NCBI GenBank assembly: GCA_002473385.1
Contig: DKTR01000116.1
Coordinates: 8,352 to 72,351 of the forward strand
Direction: 5' to 3'
DNA: 64,000 bases
From: Lachnospiraceae bacterium UBA7225
GTDB taxonomy: Bacteria > Bacillota > Clostridia > Lachnospirales > Lachnospiraceae
Part shown: piece after piece, positions 28,579-38,310 of the stretch
Layout of the letters: the number at the start of each line of letters is the position of its first letter
Position numbering within the stretch: position 1 is the first letter of the stretch
Translations under genes and position numbers: made by a program
Notes under the pieces: generated by a model
What the model was told of the DNA's origin: nothing
The model's input: the letters and a program-made list of their open reading frames with translations, nothing else
Databases searched by the model: none

Positions 28579-29301
28579 TTAAAATTTTATATATTGCAGT
28601 ACATGTGCTGCATACTGGGGATCACCGTAGGTCTCCCAGCCAAGCTCCGCTTTCATTTTTTCGGAGAATTCCAGAGCATTTTCCTCAGAGTAGCCGCCGT
28701 AGTTGGCAAGCGCCCATCCCGCGTAATTATTGCCGAAGTTGTATTCCTGCAGGGCAAGCCGGACCCTGTCCAGATCGGAAATGCTCCTGCACTCTGCCTG
28801 TTCAAGGCAGTAGGCGAAGGTCTCGACGCCCACCCGGATGGAGTAGTCCGTATCGGCGATACTGCCAGGCTCGTTAGAGTATTCCGTGTTGAATGGACTT
28901 TCGGAACACTGGAAAATGTCGGTACCCTGCCCGGAGCTTTCCTGCTGCATCAGCGCCAGCAGCAGGGTGGAATATTCGGAGATGCCGAAGGTGCGGCACT
29001 GGCTGGCAACAGCATCGGAATATTGCAGGACATCGGAGTTGACGCCGACCAGCTCTCCCTGATTTGCTGTTCTGCGGGAAATCCGCGGCAGAACCAGCGC
29101 CAGGAAAAGAATGATAATGATGGACAGCAGTACGCATCCGAGGATGAGACGCTGCCTCGCGACCTCTTTTCTGCGCAGTTCAGAGGAAGCAGAGGAGGCG
29201 CTCCAGGTTTTCCGGGCAGTTTCGCCGCCCGCGCTTTTTTTGGTGTTTTTTTGTCTGGCTGCTGTTCTTCTTTTTGCAGCCGTATTCTTTTGTGTGGTCA
29301 T
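28579..29301 (-). CDS. Membrane-anchored lysozyme-like (CwlT-type) muramidase
   Basis: The start is taken at 29301 (AAGGGA 5 bases upstream) rather than 29319. The 240 residues have a long basic cytoplasmic N-terminus (residues 1-50), one membrane helix (LILGCVLLSIIIILFLALVL) and an extracytoplasmic lysozyme-like domain (about 85-240). LLALMQQESSGQGTDIFQ contains the expected catalytic Glu of the CwlT/Pmp23 lysozyme-like family; LQEYNFGNNYAGWALANYGG is also typical. It probably cleaves glycan strands during wall growth. Related domains occur in conjugative elements, but no conjugation genes are nearby. Confidence 0.85.
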   Translation of the reverse strand: MTTQKNTAAKRRTAARQKNTKKSAGGETARKTWSASSASSELRRKEVARQRLILGCVLLSIIIILFLALVLPRISRRTANQGELVGVNSDVLQYSDAVASQCRTFGISEYSTLLLALMQQESSGQGTDIFQCSESPFNTEYSNEPGSIADTDYSIRVGVETFAYCLEQAECRSISDLDRVRLALQEYNFGNNYAGWALANYGGYSEENALEFSEKMKAELGWETYGDPQYAAHVLQYIKF

Positions 29302-29347
29302 AAATTTCCCTTTTTTCATATTTGAGTTGTATTTTCTGTCTAAAATT

Positions 29348-29376
29348 ATTATAATCGAAGGAGAGGCGGCTGTAAA
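29348..29376 (-). promoter_or_regulatory. Promoter for the lysozyme-like gene
   Basis: Minus-strand -35 TTTACA (29371-29376), 17-base spacer, -10 TATAAT (29348-29353), 46 bases before the start codon. Confidence 0.65.
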
Positions 29377-29467
29377 CGAAAGGTTTTCTTAATGTCCACC
29401 GGATGTTTAAAAATGTTATTGTGAACGGAGCGAACAGCAGCTCAAAAATGACCAGGGAGGATTACCT

Positions 29468-30751
29468 ATGAAGCAGAATCAGATAGCAGATGTGTTAGAA
29501 AAGAGCAGCGTAAAGGAATTATTTGCCGATCTGTATGGAAGAGATAATGTGCAGGAGAATATGGAGCGTTACCGCTACCTTGTGGAGGGATTTGTGAGAA
29601 ACTTCGGTGATGTGGAGTTTGAGCTGTTTTCTTCTCCGGGACGCACAGAAATCGGCGGCAACCATACTGACCACAACCATGGAAAGGTGCTGGCGGGCAG
29701 TGTGAATCAGGACTGCATCTGTGCGGCGTACAAAAATGGTTCTAATAAGATACATATTATCAGCGAGACCTTCCATCAGGATTTTACTATTGATCTGGAT
29801 AACCTGGAGCCGGATGCAAAGAGTGCCGGCACGGTACCGCTGATTAAGGGGATTCTGGCAGGCTTTAAGGAGAGAGGGTTTGCGATCGGCGGTTTTGATG
29901 CTTTCACAACCAGCAATGTCATCAGTGCGGCGGGTGTCAGTTCCTCGGCATCTTTCGAAATGCTGATCTGCTCGATCCTGAATTATTTCTTTAATGATAA
30001 TAAAATGACAGTCACAAACTATGCACATGCCGGGCGTTACGCGGAGAATGTGTACTGGAAAAAAGCATCGGGGCTGCTGGATCAGATGGCGTGCGCGTGC
30101 GGGGGTGTCGTGACGATTGATTTTGCTGATAACGAAAATCCGAAGGTGGAAAAAATTGATTTCAGCCTGGATGCGATAGGCTGCGACCTGCTGATTGTCA
30201 ACACCGGAAGAGGTCATGCCAATATGAGCGACGAGTATTCTGCTGTTCCGGTGGAGATGAAGAAGGTAGCTGCGTACTTTGGAAAAGAGGTTCTGGCGGA
30301 AGTGCCATATGAGAAATTCCTGGAAAACATTCCGCAGGTACGTGCTGCTCTCGGTGACCGCTGTGTGCTGCGCGCGCTGCATTTTTACAATGAAAATGCC
30401 CGTGTAGACGAGGAGGTGTCGGCTCTGAAGGAAAAGCGCTACGACGACTTCCTGCGTCTGATCTGCGAATCCGGCGATTCCTCCTGGAAGTGGCTGCAGA
30501 ACTGCTACTGTATCGAAACACCGCAGGAGCAGGCAATCTGCGTTGCGCTTGCCATGACAGAGCTGTATCGCAAGGATATTAAAAAGAGTGCCTGCCGTAT
30601 TCATGGAGGCGGCTTCGCCGGGGTAATTATGGTAATTATGCCGAAGGAATACACGGCAGATTTTACAAAGTACATAGAAGAAAAGCTGAACGACAAATGT
30701 GTTTATAAAATGACGATCCGTAAATACGGCGCGATTCATATGGAACTATAA
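29468..30751 (+). CDS. galK: Galactokinase
   Basis: A 427-residue GHMP kinase of the large galactokinase type. The galactokinase signature is clear: SSPGRTEIGGNHTDHNHGK, followed by the ATP loop in SAAGVSSSASFE and the C-terminal GGGFAGVIMVI segment; LLDQMACACGG supplies the catalytic Asp. It phosphorylates galactose at C1 to feed the Leloir pathway. galT and galE are not adjacent. Start ATG 29468 follows GGGAGG. A shared terminator separates it from convergent MATE. Confidence 0.93.
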   Translation: MKQNQIADVLEKSSVKELFADLYGRDNVQENMERYRYLVEGFVRNFGDVEFELFSSPGRTEIGGNHTDHNHGKVLAGSVNQDCICAAYKNGSNKIHIISETFHQDFTIDLDNLEPDAKSAGTVPLIKGILAGFKERGFAIGGFDAFTTSNVISAAGVSSSASFEMLICSILNYFFNDNKMTVTNYAHAGRYAENVYWKKASGLLDQMACACGGVVTIDFADNENPKVEKIDFSLDAIGCDLLIVNTGRGHANMSDEYSAVPVEMKKVAAYFGKEVLAEVPYEKFLENIPQVRAALGDRCVLRALHFYNENARVDEEVSALKEKRYDDFLRLICESGDSSWKWLQNCYCIETPQEQAICVALAMTELYRKDIKKSACRIHGGGFAGVIMVIMPKEYTADFTKYIEEKLNDKCVYKMTIRKYGAIHMEL

Positions 30752-30755
30752 AAAA

Positions 30756-30792
30756 CAGGGGGCATATCACACTTTCGTGTGCTGGCCCCCTG
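30756..30792. terminator. Bidirectional terminator between galK and the MATE gene
   Basis: CAGGGGGC pairs with GCCCCCTG around an inner CACAC-TTTC-GTGTG hairpin, with an A run on the left and TTTT a few bases to the right. The stop codon of the minus-strand MATE gene (30767-30769) lies inside the hairpin, so the terminator and the coding end overlap. Confidence 0.8.
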
Positions 30793-32125
30793 AACATTTT
30801 CTGCCCTCATACAGTACATAAGCGAGCGTATAGCATGCCATAATGCCGGATACAGTGGGGGCAATGCGTCCAAGCATTCCAAGATTGTCACCATAATATT
30901 TTGCAAACAGATAGACAAGCGGGATGCGTAAAAGCAGTGCGCCCGCGCTGCTGCTTATCATGGTCCAGACTGTTTTCTGACGGCCATTCAGGTACCCGTT
31001 GAGGCAGAACACGATGGTGACGAGCAGATAGTCATAGCTGTTGGAGCAAAAAAAGGGGATGCCGGCGGCGATCACCTGTTCATCGGCGGAAAATACACGG
31101 ATCATCGATTGTGGGATAAGCTGTGCCCAGAGCCAGAATAAAAGGGCTGCGAACATGGCGAAGGACAGCCCGTACCAGAGAGATCTGCGTGCGCGTTCCG
31201 GTTTTCCAGCACCGATATTATGGGCAGTGATGGCGGCAAGCGCATTGGCGACAGAAGTGCCGGACAGCATGGCAAATACGTCGTATTTGCTGGAGATTCC
31301 GACTACTGCAGCCGCATAGACGCCGCAATTGTTCATGACAGTCATCAGATACAAAAAAGAAATGCGGATCATCAGCTCCTGGAAGGAAATCGGGATTCCG
31401 ACTGCTGCCAGCTCCTTTACAAGTGCGGGAACCGGATAGAAGCTTTTCAGTCTGAAATCAAAGATGAAATCGGATCTCTTCAGGTAAATGATTGCGCAGA
31501 TCATGCTGACCGCCTGGGAAAGTACCGTGGCGAGTGCCGTTCCTCTGACGCCAAGTCCAAGGTATTTTACAAATATAAAATCCAGAATAATATTGAGGAC
31601 ACAGGCAACTGCTACAAAAATCATCGGACGCGTGGAATCGCCGTAGCCGCGCAGAATGGCGCTGATGGCATTGTAGCCGCACACGAAAAGGTTGCCGGAG
31701 GCGCAGACTGCAACATATTGCATTGTCAGCTCAAAGGATGCCTCCGGGGTGGAGAGCAGCATGAGCAGCGGACGCTCAAACGCCAGCATCAGTATAGTCA
31801 GAAGCATGGCGGTCAGAGTAAAAACGGTCAGTGTGGTACCGATGGTCTGCGCTGCGCGCCTATAATTCTGCTGCCCCATATATTTGCCGATAATTACGGT
31901 GCTTCCCAGTGTAAGCCCGGTGATAAGGCTTGTGACAATCTGCGTCACTTGTGTTCCGGTAGAGACTGCCGCCACACTGGGGGCGTCACAGTATTTTCCG
32001 ATTACAAATAAATCCACTGCGCCGTACAGTGACTGCAGAATATTTGCAATCAGAAACGGAACCGCAAATACAAGCAGTGTTTTTAAAATATTTCCTTCTG
32101 TCAAAATATTTTGTTTTCTTTTCAT
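30767..32125 (-). CDS. MATE-family efflux transporter
   Basis: 452 residues with twelve predicted hydrophobic segments and MATE hallmarks: N-terminal ILKTLLVFAVPFLIANILQSLY, LGSTVIIGKYMGQQNYRRA, and the repeated second half starting ELAAVGIPISFQELMIR. These proteins export drugs or metabolites with Na+ or H+ exchange. Closest general resemblance is to the DinF/NorM-like subgroup of Firmicutes; the substrate is unknown. It has its own promoter at 32153-32181, divergent from the surface-protein operon. Confidence 0.9.
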   Translation of the reverse strand: MKRKQNILTEGNILKTLLVFAVPFLIANILQSLYGAVDLFVIGKYCDAPSVAAVSTGTQVTQIVTSLITGLTLGSTVIIGKYMGQQNYRRAAQTIGTTLTVFTLTAMLLTILMLAFERPLLMLLSTPEASFELTMQYVAVCASGNLFVCGYNAISAILRGYGDSTRPMIFVAVACVLNIILDFIFVKYLGLGVRGTALATVLSQAVSMICAIIYLKRSDFIFDFRLKSFYPVPALVKELAAVGIPISFQELMIRISFLYLMTVMNNCGVYAAAVVGISSKYDVFAMLSGTSVANALAAITAHNIGAGKPERARRSLWYGLSFAMFAALLFWLWAQLIPQSMIRVFSADEQVIAAGIPFFCSNSYDYLLVTIVFCLNGYLNGRQKTVWTMISSSAGALLLRIPLVYLFAKYYGDNLGMLGRIAPTVSGIMACYTLAYVLYEGRKCSGGQHTKV

Positions 32126-32152
32126 TTCTTTCCCTGCCTTCCCTACTGAAAT

Positions 32153-32181
32153 TTTATACTCTACAGTAATTATACAGTCAA
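32153..32181 (-). promoter_or_regulatory. Promoter for the MATE transporter
   Basis: Minus-strand -35 TTGACT (32176-32181), 17-base spacer, -10 TATAAA (32153-32158), 28 bases before the start codon. Confidence 0.65.
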
Positions 32182-32232
32182 GCGATTTTTGGGGAAAAGT
32201 AAGCGAAAAAAGATGATTTTCCTACAAATACT

Positions 32233-32261
32233 TTGACATAGCATAAAAAGATTGGTAAACT
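32233..32261 (+). promoter_or_regulatory. Promoter for the surface-protein operon
   Basis: -35 TTGACA (32233-32238), 17-base spacer, -10 TAAACT (32256-32261); about 50 bases of AT-rich leader precede the start at 32316. It probably drives the three genes to 40161, whose gaps are only 32 and 38 bases. Confidence 0.6.
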
Positions 32262-32315
32262 TAAAGAAGTTATTTAAATATTTAGAAAATATTTGGATGA
32301 GGAGGATGCGGGTTT

Positions 32316-33521
32316 ATGAAATTAGGGAGAAGGGGATTTTATGCAGTATTGCTTGCGGCAGGATTTGTGCTGACGGGCAATGCCGGAGCGGCAGCAGAGG
32401 ACGAGACGGCGGGAATTGATGTGACAGTGCAGGCGACCGGAGCAGCAGCGCAGGATGCGGATACAGGAGTGCAGGTGGCGGATGAGACACAGAATCAGAT
32501 ACCGCATGCTCTTACACCGTATCAGACAGAGAATTTTGAATTGTGGGACAATGATCCGACCAGGGCATTTCAAATGATGGCGGCAGAGTATCGGCAGGGT
32601 CTGACGCCGGGGAACTATCAAAACTCCCGGCAGGCGCTTTATAATCTGGACGGAAGGTTCTCCAGGGTAACGATGGTGGTCGGACATATCGACGGAGAGC
32701 GTGACGGCAGTGCAGTGCTCTATGTTTACAAGGATGGAGAGCTGGCGCAGACTGTTAATCTCAGCAGTGACATGATGACGCAGAAACTGGAACTGGATAC
32801 GACGGGGGTAAAGCAGCTTCGTCTGGATCAGACGGGGAGTGACGCGGCATACGGCTTTGCGAATGTGATGGGCTACGGCGGACACAATTTTGTGGCGGAG
32901 ATGTCACAGGTTGTCTCGGTGTTTAGTGACGGCGCATACACTTATACATGCAAAGACTGCGGTTATTCCTACGGAGAGACAATCCCGGAACAGACGGAAT
33001 GTGTGCCATATCTGACACCATATCAGACTACAAATCTATATTCTCTGGAGGAGACGGAGGATACGCTGGACTGCTTTTACGTGATGGGCAAGGCATACTA
33101 TAAGGGGGTAATTCCGGATAATTATCAAAGCACGCGGGAGGCGCTCTATAATCTGGGGCAGAAGTATAATAGTGTGACTTTTACGGTTGGACACCATGAC
33201 AACGAAAGAACGGGCAGTGCAGTGCTTCGCGTCTTTGGAGACGGCAATCTGATGAAAGAACTGGAGCTGACCAGGGATATGATGAACCAGACCGTTACCA
33301 TAAACACGGTGGGTGTTACACAGATGAAGATTTCCTATGAAGGCAGCGACAGTAATTATGCGATTTTCGATATGAGTTATGAATCAGTGGAAACGTGGGA
33401 GCATAATTTTACCAAAGAGGTGCTGCTTGAGGCAACAGTTGGACAGACCGGTATCTGCACTTATACCTGTGTGAACTGCGGAGCCTGCTATACGGAAATC
33501 ATTCCGGCAGTGGATGACTGA
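32316..33521 (+). CDS. Secreted protein with two NPCBM-like beta-sandwich modules and CxxC tails
   Basis: 401 residues. After a signal peptide (1-26) and an acidic, Gln-rich linker come two homologous units of about 160 residues, each starting LTPYQT and containing ALYNL, a VGH-D-ER-GSAVL core and a closing strand, resembling NPCBM/galactose-binding-like beta-sandwiches. Each unit ends in a short zinc-knuckle-like element, YTCKDCGYSYGETIP in the first and YTCVNCGACYTEIIP in the second. The role is likely carbohydrate or wall binding outside the cell; no catalytic motif is seen. The same module type recurs four times in the next gene, so the two products may bind the same ligand or each other. 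Confidence 0.7.
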   Translation: MKLGRRGFYAVLLAAGFVLTGNAGAAAEDETAGIDVTVQATGAAAQDADTGVQVADETQNQIPHALTPYQTENFELWDNDPTRAFQMMAAEYRQGLTPGNYQNSRQALYNLDGRFSRVTMVVGHIDGERDGSAVLYVYKDGELAQTVNLSSDMMTQKLELDTTGVKQLRLDQTGSDAAYGFANVMGYGGHNFVAEMSQVVSVFSDGAYTYTCKDCGYSYGETIPEQTECVPYLTPYQTTNLYSLEETEDTLDCFYVMGKAYYKGVIPDNYQSTREALYNLGQKYNSVTFTVGHHDNERTGSAVLRVFGDGNLMKELELTRDMMNQTVTINTVGVTQMKISYEGSDSNYAIFDMSYESVETWEHNFTKEVLLEATVGQTGICTYTCVNCGACYTEIIPAVDD

Positions 33522-33553
33522 TAACGACAGACTGACAGAGAGGGAGGAAGGTT

Positions 33554-36500
33554 ATGTATTGTTACAATTGCGGAAAAGAAATTGACAGCGATGTAAAGCA
33601 TTGTCCGTACTGCGGGGCACAGCAGCAGGATGCAGCGGCTCCTGCGCAGAATGGCGCGGGCGGGAAAAATAATGGCAGAAAGAAGCTGCTGGCTCTGATT
33701 GCAGTGGCTGCTGCCGCAGTAGTTGTCCTGGTGGCGGTGGTGGTACTGCTTACCGGGAAGCGGACGCTGCAGGTGATGGATTATGTGGGTCTTAAGGTGC
33801 AGGGTCTGAGCACTGAGGGCATTGCTGCGGTTACCTTCGACATAGACAGGCTGCTGACGGATATCGGTAAAAAGAAGACGCTGACAGAGCGGGAGAAGGA
33901 AGACGTGGAGGCGCTGATTGATGAAGCCATGAAGGATTTCTCACTCTCAAAGGGCAGCCAGCTTGCAAACGGGGACGAAGTGACCGTTGAGAGCAGTGTG
34001 GATAAAAAGCTGCTGAACAGCTACGGTATTTCTCTGAAAAATGGTTCTGCCACTATGACGGTGGAGAGCCTTATTGAGATACAGGAAATCCATCTGAACG
34101 AGTATATAGAGATGGCGTTCTCCGGATTTGAGGGGAATGGCTATGCATACGTAAATACCGATTTCGAAAAGCTGAGAAGTGATGTGGAAGCGCAGGTGCG
34201 CGCACTGGCAGAGCCGCAGGAAGCGGAAAAATTCATTTCGGAGGAGCTGGATAATTACCTGTATTCCTTCTATCTTGATGTGCAGCCGTCTGAACTGCTG
34301 AAAAATGGTGACGAAGTGAAAGCCGCCATCAACATGGATTACGCAGAAATCAGTGAGTACGGTATCCGTTTTGTCTGGGAGGATATAACGGAAACGGTGG
34401 AAGGGCTGCTGCCGACGCATACGGTTCCCCTGGCGGATTATTTGAACTGTTCATTTTCCGGGTATGACGGAGCCGGATATGCAAGTGCGGTTCTGGACAC
34501 GGAAAAGCTTGCCGGGGATCTGCAGACAGCGTTTGAAGAAGAAGGGCGGGGCGTTTATGGCGCGCCGCAGGAAGATACAGATCTGACGGCGGATATTTCG
34601 AATGCTGTGGATATTATCCGGGATAGCTGGCGCTATAATTTTACTACAACATTAGACAGGGAAGCTGCGCTGGCAAACGGCGACACGGTAACACTGGATT
34701 GTGCATATGAGCAGGAGACGCTGTATATTAACCAGATTGGCGTATATCTGGCAGGCGGCACGCAGGAATTTACTGTAGAAAATCTGGAGGAGCCGCAGGA
34801 GATTGATCTGGCGGAGGCGCTGACAGTGAGCTTTTCGGGAATCTGCCCGAATGTGCGTGCAGAACTGACGATTGACTACGATCAGCCTTATGTATCGCTG
34901 ACTTCGCTCTGGGATATGAGCAGCAGTGAGTGGATTTATGCCCGGAACGGTGATACCTATGAAGGGGAAATTACATACGACGGGCAGGAAATGCTGGAGC
35001 ATGGCTATCGCGTGACGAATAGTACGTATAGCTATACAATTTCCGGTCTGAATACCTATGAGCTTACAGCGTCCTCAATGGAGGATGAGGCGATTGCTGC
35101 GCTGGTGTCCGATCTGGAAGAGCATGTGAAAACAAAATTTGTTACCTCCTCGGATGATATTCTGGATTATGCAGGTGGCAGCTGGCTTATCTGGAATAAG
35201 AGTGAGATGGTGCCGGATTCCTTTAAGACGGTTTGTAAAACAAGTGAAGATGATACAGAAAACAGGCTGTATCTGGTGTTTCATATGGCAGTTCCGGTGA
35301 AGCAGCAGAGCCGTCTGGTGAAGCAGCAGGATGTATATGTGGTGGTGCGTTTCTACGATGTAGAGGAAACACCGCAGGGGCAGCTTGTATATGAGGATAA
35401 CTGGAATACGTCGCTGTATATGACAGCGGAGGAAGCACAGGACTATATCGCACAGGATATTGCCGGTATGGAAAACGCTGAAGTTCTGGCGGAGGATGCG
35501 GCAGAGGAGGCGCTTGTACTTGATGTACAGGATACCGCAGAAATTCCGGGCAAAGAAGTGGTAAAGACCCAGGTGGCGAGTGGTGAATTCGCAGATAATG
35601 TGAAGAACCAGGCAGCATATTATCTGACCTATGAGGGGCATATTTATGCGCGGTTTGATATGAATCTGAGCTGGAGCCTGGCAAACACCTTCTGCCAGAC
35701 GGCGGGCGGACATCTTGCTACTGTTACCTCTGAGCGGGAAAAGGCGGTGATTGAGAAGCTTCTGGAGGATGCGCCCTACAGCGAATACTGGCTCGGTGCG
35801 ACGGATGCTGACTGGGAAGGCGGCTGGCAGTGGGTGACAGGCGAACCGTTTGAATGGACAGACTGGGACAGAGGACAGCCGGATAACTCCAGTTATGCAG
35901 AAGAGGGTGAAAACTATCTGGAGATGGGCAGAGGTTTCGGAAACCACTGGAACGACAACGATGGAGAGAATACTGACGGCGGCTTTATTCTGGAGATTGA
36001 ACCGTTGGAGGTTATGACGAAAACTGCAGAGATCGGGGCGGAAGGAGACACAGATACGGCAGAAGGCGTGAAAGCAGATAGGAAAACAGATGCAGATACG
36101 GCAGACGGAAATACGATAGAAGCCGCAGAAACAGGTGCGGGAATCAGTACATCGGTATATCTGGCTGAGCTGACACCGCGGGCTTCTTATAAGAGCGGTA
36201 TTGAGACGTATCTGACCGATCCATATGGGGATGATCATTTTTGCAGCTTGTATCTGGATGCGGCACAGGGAGGCTTTCTGACATATGATCTGAATGGCGG
36301 GTGGTCGGAACTGACGGGGACCATCAGTACATGGACGGATGCAGAAAGTGAATGTATTTTTGAAATTGCCATCTGGGGCGATGATACTTTGTTGTTCTCT
36401 AAATACAATTATAAGAAGGGCGACGCGGCGATTCCGTTCGCGATTGACGTGAAGGGCGTGGAGAAGCTTTATATTCAGACAAAAGCTTACGGAAATACTT

Positions 36501-38272
36501 ACAATGGATATCTGTTTTTGAATGAGGGCTGGCTAACGGCGGATGGCACGGAGACGGCTTTGGCTAAGTCAGGGAAGACGCTTAGTGAGCTTGCGCTGAT
36601 TAGTTCCGGCAAATATGAGCCGGAAGCAGCGGGCATGTTTACAGATATTTATGGAAATATCCACCGTGATGCCTATACCTTCTCTGCAGCAGAGAACGGG
36701 TATGCGCTCTGGAATCTGGACGGAAACTACACGTCCTTTGACGCAGTACTTTTTGCGGCGGATTATTACGATGATTATGGCACAGCGGAGGGAAACCTGG
36801 AAATTCTGCTGGATGGAGAGAGTGTATTTTGCATAGATAACTATTCGGTTTTCGGGCAGGAAACGCCGGTATCTCTGGATGTGACCGGCAAAAGGACGCT
36901 GGAGGTGCGCACCTCGGGCGATGAGGAAAGCGGCTTTCTGTATTTTTACCTGGCAGATACGATGCTGAAAACGACAGACGCAGAACCGATGGAAGTGCCG
37001 GAAACGCCGGAATTCCCGGAGATTCCTGCGGTGGTAGAACAGCGGGCGGCAGAGATCGTCACCTGCGGAAATTATCGCTACTACTTATTTGAGGAGCAGC
37101 TTACCTGGGAGCAGGCGGGAGCGTTCTGCACAGCGGCAGGCGGAGTGCTGGCATGCCCGGCAGATGCGGATCAGAATCTGACGCTGCAGTACATGGCATC
37201 GGCTGGTCTTTCTGACAGCTACTGGATTGGCGGACGGCTGACGAAGGGTGTCTGGAGCTGGAGCAATGGTGAGAACTTTGGAAGTTATCTGAACTGGGGC
37301 AGCGGAAAACCGGACAATGTGGACAGCATGGAATATCTTCTGAGCATCAATCAGGACGGAACCTGGAATGATCTTCCGGCGGATGCTACAAGAGGATTTA
37401 TAATGGAGGTTACGGCAGTATCCGGGCAGCAGGCAGAGGATACCGTCCGTCTGCCGGAGCTGGAGTGGCTGGAAAGTAATTATTGTGAGACTTCAGACGT
37501 CTATGATGTGGACGAAATACAGATGAAAGCGAAAACGCTGGAGCCTGGCAGTGTGTGCCTGGATGCTTCCAACGATGCATGCTTTAGCGTGCAGCTCGAT
37601 GGCAAATACGGAGTATTTGCAGGAACAATCACCCCTTATTCCGGTGCTTCTGAAAATGTAAACATGCAGTTTGCGGTGTTTGGTGACGGAAAGCTGCTGT
37701 ATGAGCTTCGGAATATCCGGAAAAATGAGGAAAAAACAGCATTTTCCGTGGATGTCAGCACAGTGAAGGTGCTGACTGTGGCAAGTTCTAATAACGGAAG
37801 CTATGATTATGGGTATCTGTATCTTACCGGTACGCTTGCGGCAGGGGGGACTTTAGGCGAAGCGGAGGATATCCGGCGCCTGACAGATCTGATCCAGGTG
37901 GAGGAGATAAATACGAATACGGAAGACGTCCTTTATACGGATGCATACGGAACCCTGCATGATCGCTTCCTGGAAATGAACGCGCAGGCAGACTCTAAAG
38001 TGCTTTACAATCTGTCGGGAAATTACTCGGCCTTTACCGGTACGATTATAGCAGAGACAGACGGAGCACTGAAAACGGATGTATCCGTTCAGATAAAGGC
38101 AGACGGAGAGGTACTGTATGAGATTTCCGGTTTTGACATGTATGAGGGACCGGCTGCATTTGAGGTAGATGTCACAGGGAAGAATACACTGGAAATTGTA
38201 ACCGCGTCTGAGGACGGAACATGGATTTATGTGGCGGATGACCGGATTGCGGCGCGGCAGGCAGAAAACTGA
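33554..38272 (+). CDS. Giant membrane-anchored surface protein with two C-type lectin domains and four NPCBM-like modules
   Basis: 1572 residues. Order: cytoplasmic zinc ribbon (1-22: CYNC, CPYC), Ala/Gln/Gly linker, one membrane helix (about 45-66), then an extracellular region with three related units containing FSG(Y/F)xGxG-type segments (near 180, 293, 419) and a mixed domain to about 640. C-type lectin domain 1 spans about 689-816 and keeps the calcium-site motifs QPDN and WND. NPCBM-like modules lie near 865-992 and 1012-1137, lectin domain 2 near 1162-1285 (KPDN, WND), and two more modules near 1305-1430 and 1449-1572. QPD in animal lectins favours galactose-type sugars. It is probably a surface glycan receptor; no enzyme motif is visible. 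No wall-sorting signal is needed because the N-terminus is membrane-anchored. Confidence 0.75.
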   Translation: MYCYNCGKEIDSDVKHCPYCGAQQQDAAAPAQNGAGGKNNGRKKLLALIAVAAAAVVVLVAVVVLLTGKRTLQVMDYVGLKVQGLSTEGIAAVTFDIDRLLTDIGKKKTLTEREKEDVEALIDEAMKDFSLSKGSQLANGDEVTVESSVDKKLLNSYGISLKNGSATMTVESLIEIQEIHLNEYIEMAFSGFEGNGYAYVNTDFEKLRSDVEAQVRALAEPQEAEKFISEELDNYLYSFYLDVQPSELLKNGDEVKAAINMDYAEISEYGIRFVWEDITETVEGLLPTHTVPLADYLNCSFSGYDGAGYASAVLDTEKLAGDLQTAFEEEGRGVYGAPQEDTDLTADISNAVDIIRDSWRYNFTTTLDREAALANGDTVTLDCAYEQETLYINQIGVYLAGGTQEFTVENLEEPQEIDLAEALTVSFSGICPNVRAELTIDYDQPYVSLTSLWDMSSSEWIYARNGDTYEGEITYDGQEMLEHGYRVTNSTYSYTISGLNTYELTASSMEDEAIAALVSDLEEHVKTKFVTSSDDILDYAGGSWLIWNKSEMVPDSFKTVCKTSEDDTENRLYLVFHMAVPVKQQSRLVKQQDVYVVVRFYDVEETPQGQLVYEDNWNTSLYMTAEEAQDYIAQDIAGMENAEVLAEDAAEEALVLDVQDTAEIPGKEVVKTQVASGEFADNVKNQAAYYLTYEGHIYARFDMNLSWSLANTFCQTAGGHLATVTSEREKAVIEKLLEDAPYSEYWLGATDADWEGGWQWVTGEPFEWTDWDRGQPDNSSYAEEGENYLEMGRGFGNHWNDNDGENTDGGFILEIEPLEVMTKTAEIGAEGDTDTAEGVKADRKTDADTADGNTIEAAETGAGISTSVYLAELTPRASYKSGIETYLTDPYGDDHFCSLYLDAAQGGFLTYDLNGGWSELTGTISTWTDAESECIFEIAIWGDDTLLFSKYNYKKGDAAIPFAIDVKGVEKLYIQTKAYGNTYNGYLFLNEGWLTADGTETALAKSGKTLSELALISSGKYEPEAAGMFTDIYGNIHRDAYTFSAAENGYALWNLDGNYTSFDAVLFAADYYDDYGTAEGNLEILLDGESVFCIDNYSVFGQETPVSLDVTGKRTLEVRTSGDEESGFLYFYLADTMLKTTDAEPMEVPETPEFPEIPAVVEQRAAEIVTCGNYRYYLFEEQLTWEQAGAFCTAAGGVLACPADADQNLTLQYMASAGLSDSYWIGGRLTKGVWSWSNGENFGSYLNWGSGKPDNVDSMEYLLSINQDGTWNDLPADATRGFIMEVTAVSGQQAEDTVRLPELEWLESNYCETSDVYDVDEIQMKAKTLEPGSVCLDASNDACFSVQLDGKYGVFAGTITPYSGASENVNMQFAVFGDGKLLYELRNIRKNEEKTAFSVDVSTVKVLTVASSNNGSYDYGYLYLTGTLAAGGTLGEAEDIRRLTDLIQVEEINTNTEDVLYTDAYGTLHDRFLEMNAQADSKVLYNLSGNYSAFTGTIIAETDGALKTDVSVQIKADGEVLYEISGFDMYEGPAAFEVDVTGKNTLEIVTASEDGTWIYVADDRIAARQAEN

Positions 38273-38310
38273 CCGGTGGTAAGCAGTAGTCAGACAGAGA
38301 GGGTGATGTT

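Noticed and set aside
28579..29301. Lysozyme-like protein as evidence of a conjugative element
   Set aside because: No relaxase, coupling protein, integrase or type IV secretion genes are nearby.
29519..30739. 406-residue frame antisense to galK
   Set aside because: Fully covered by the intact galactokinase gene, without recognisable motifs.
35075..36238. 387-residue frame antisense to the lectin gene
   Set aside because: Opposite a clear multi-domain protein; no domains, no ribosome site.
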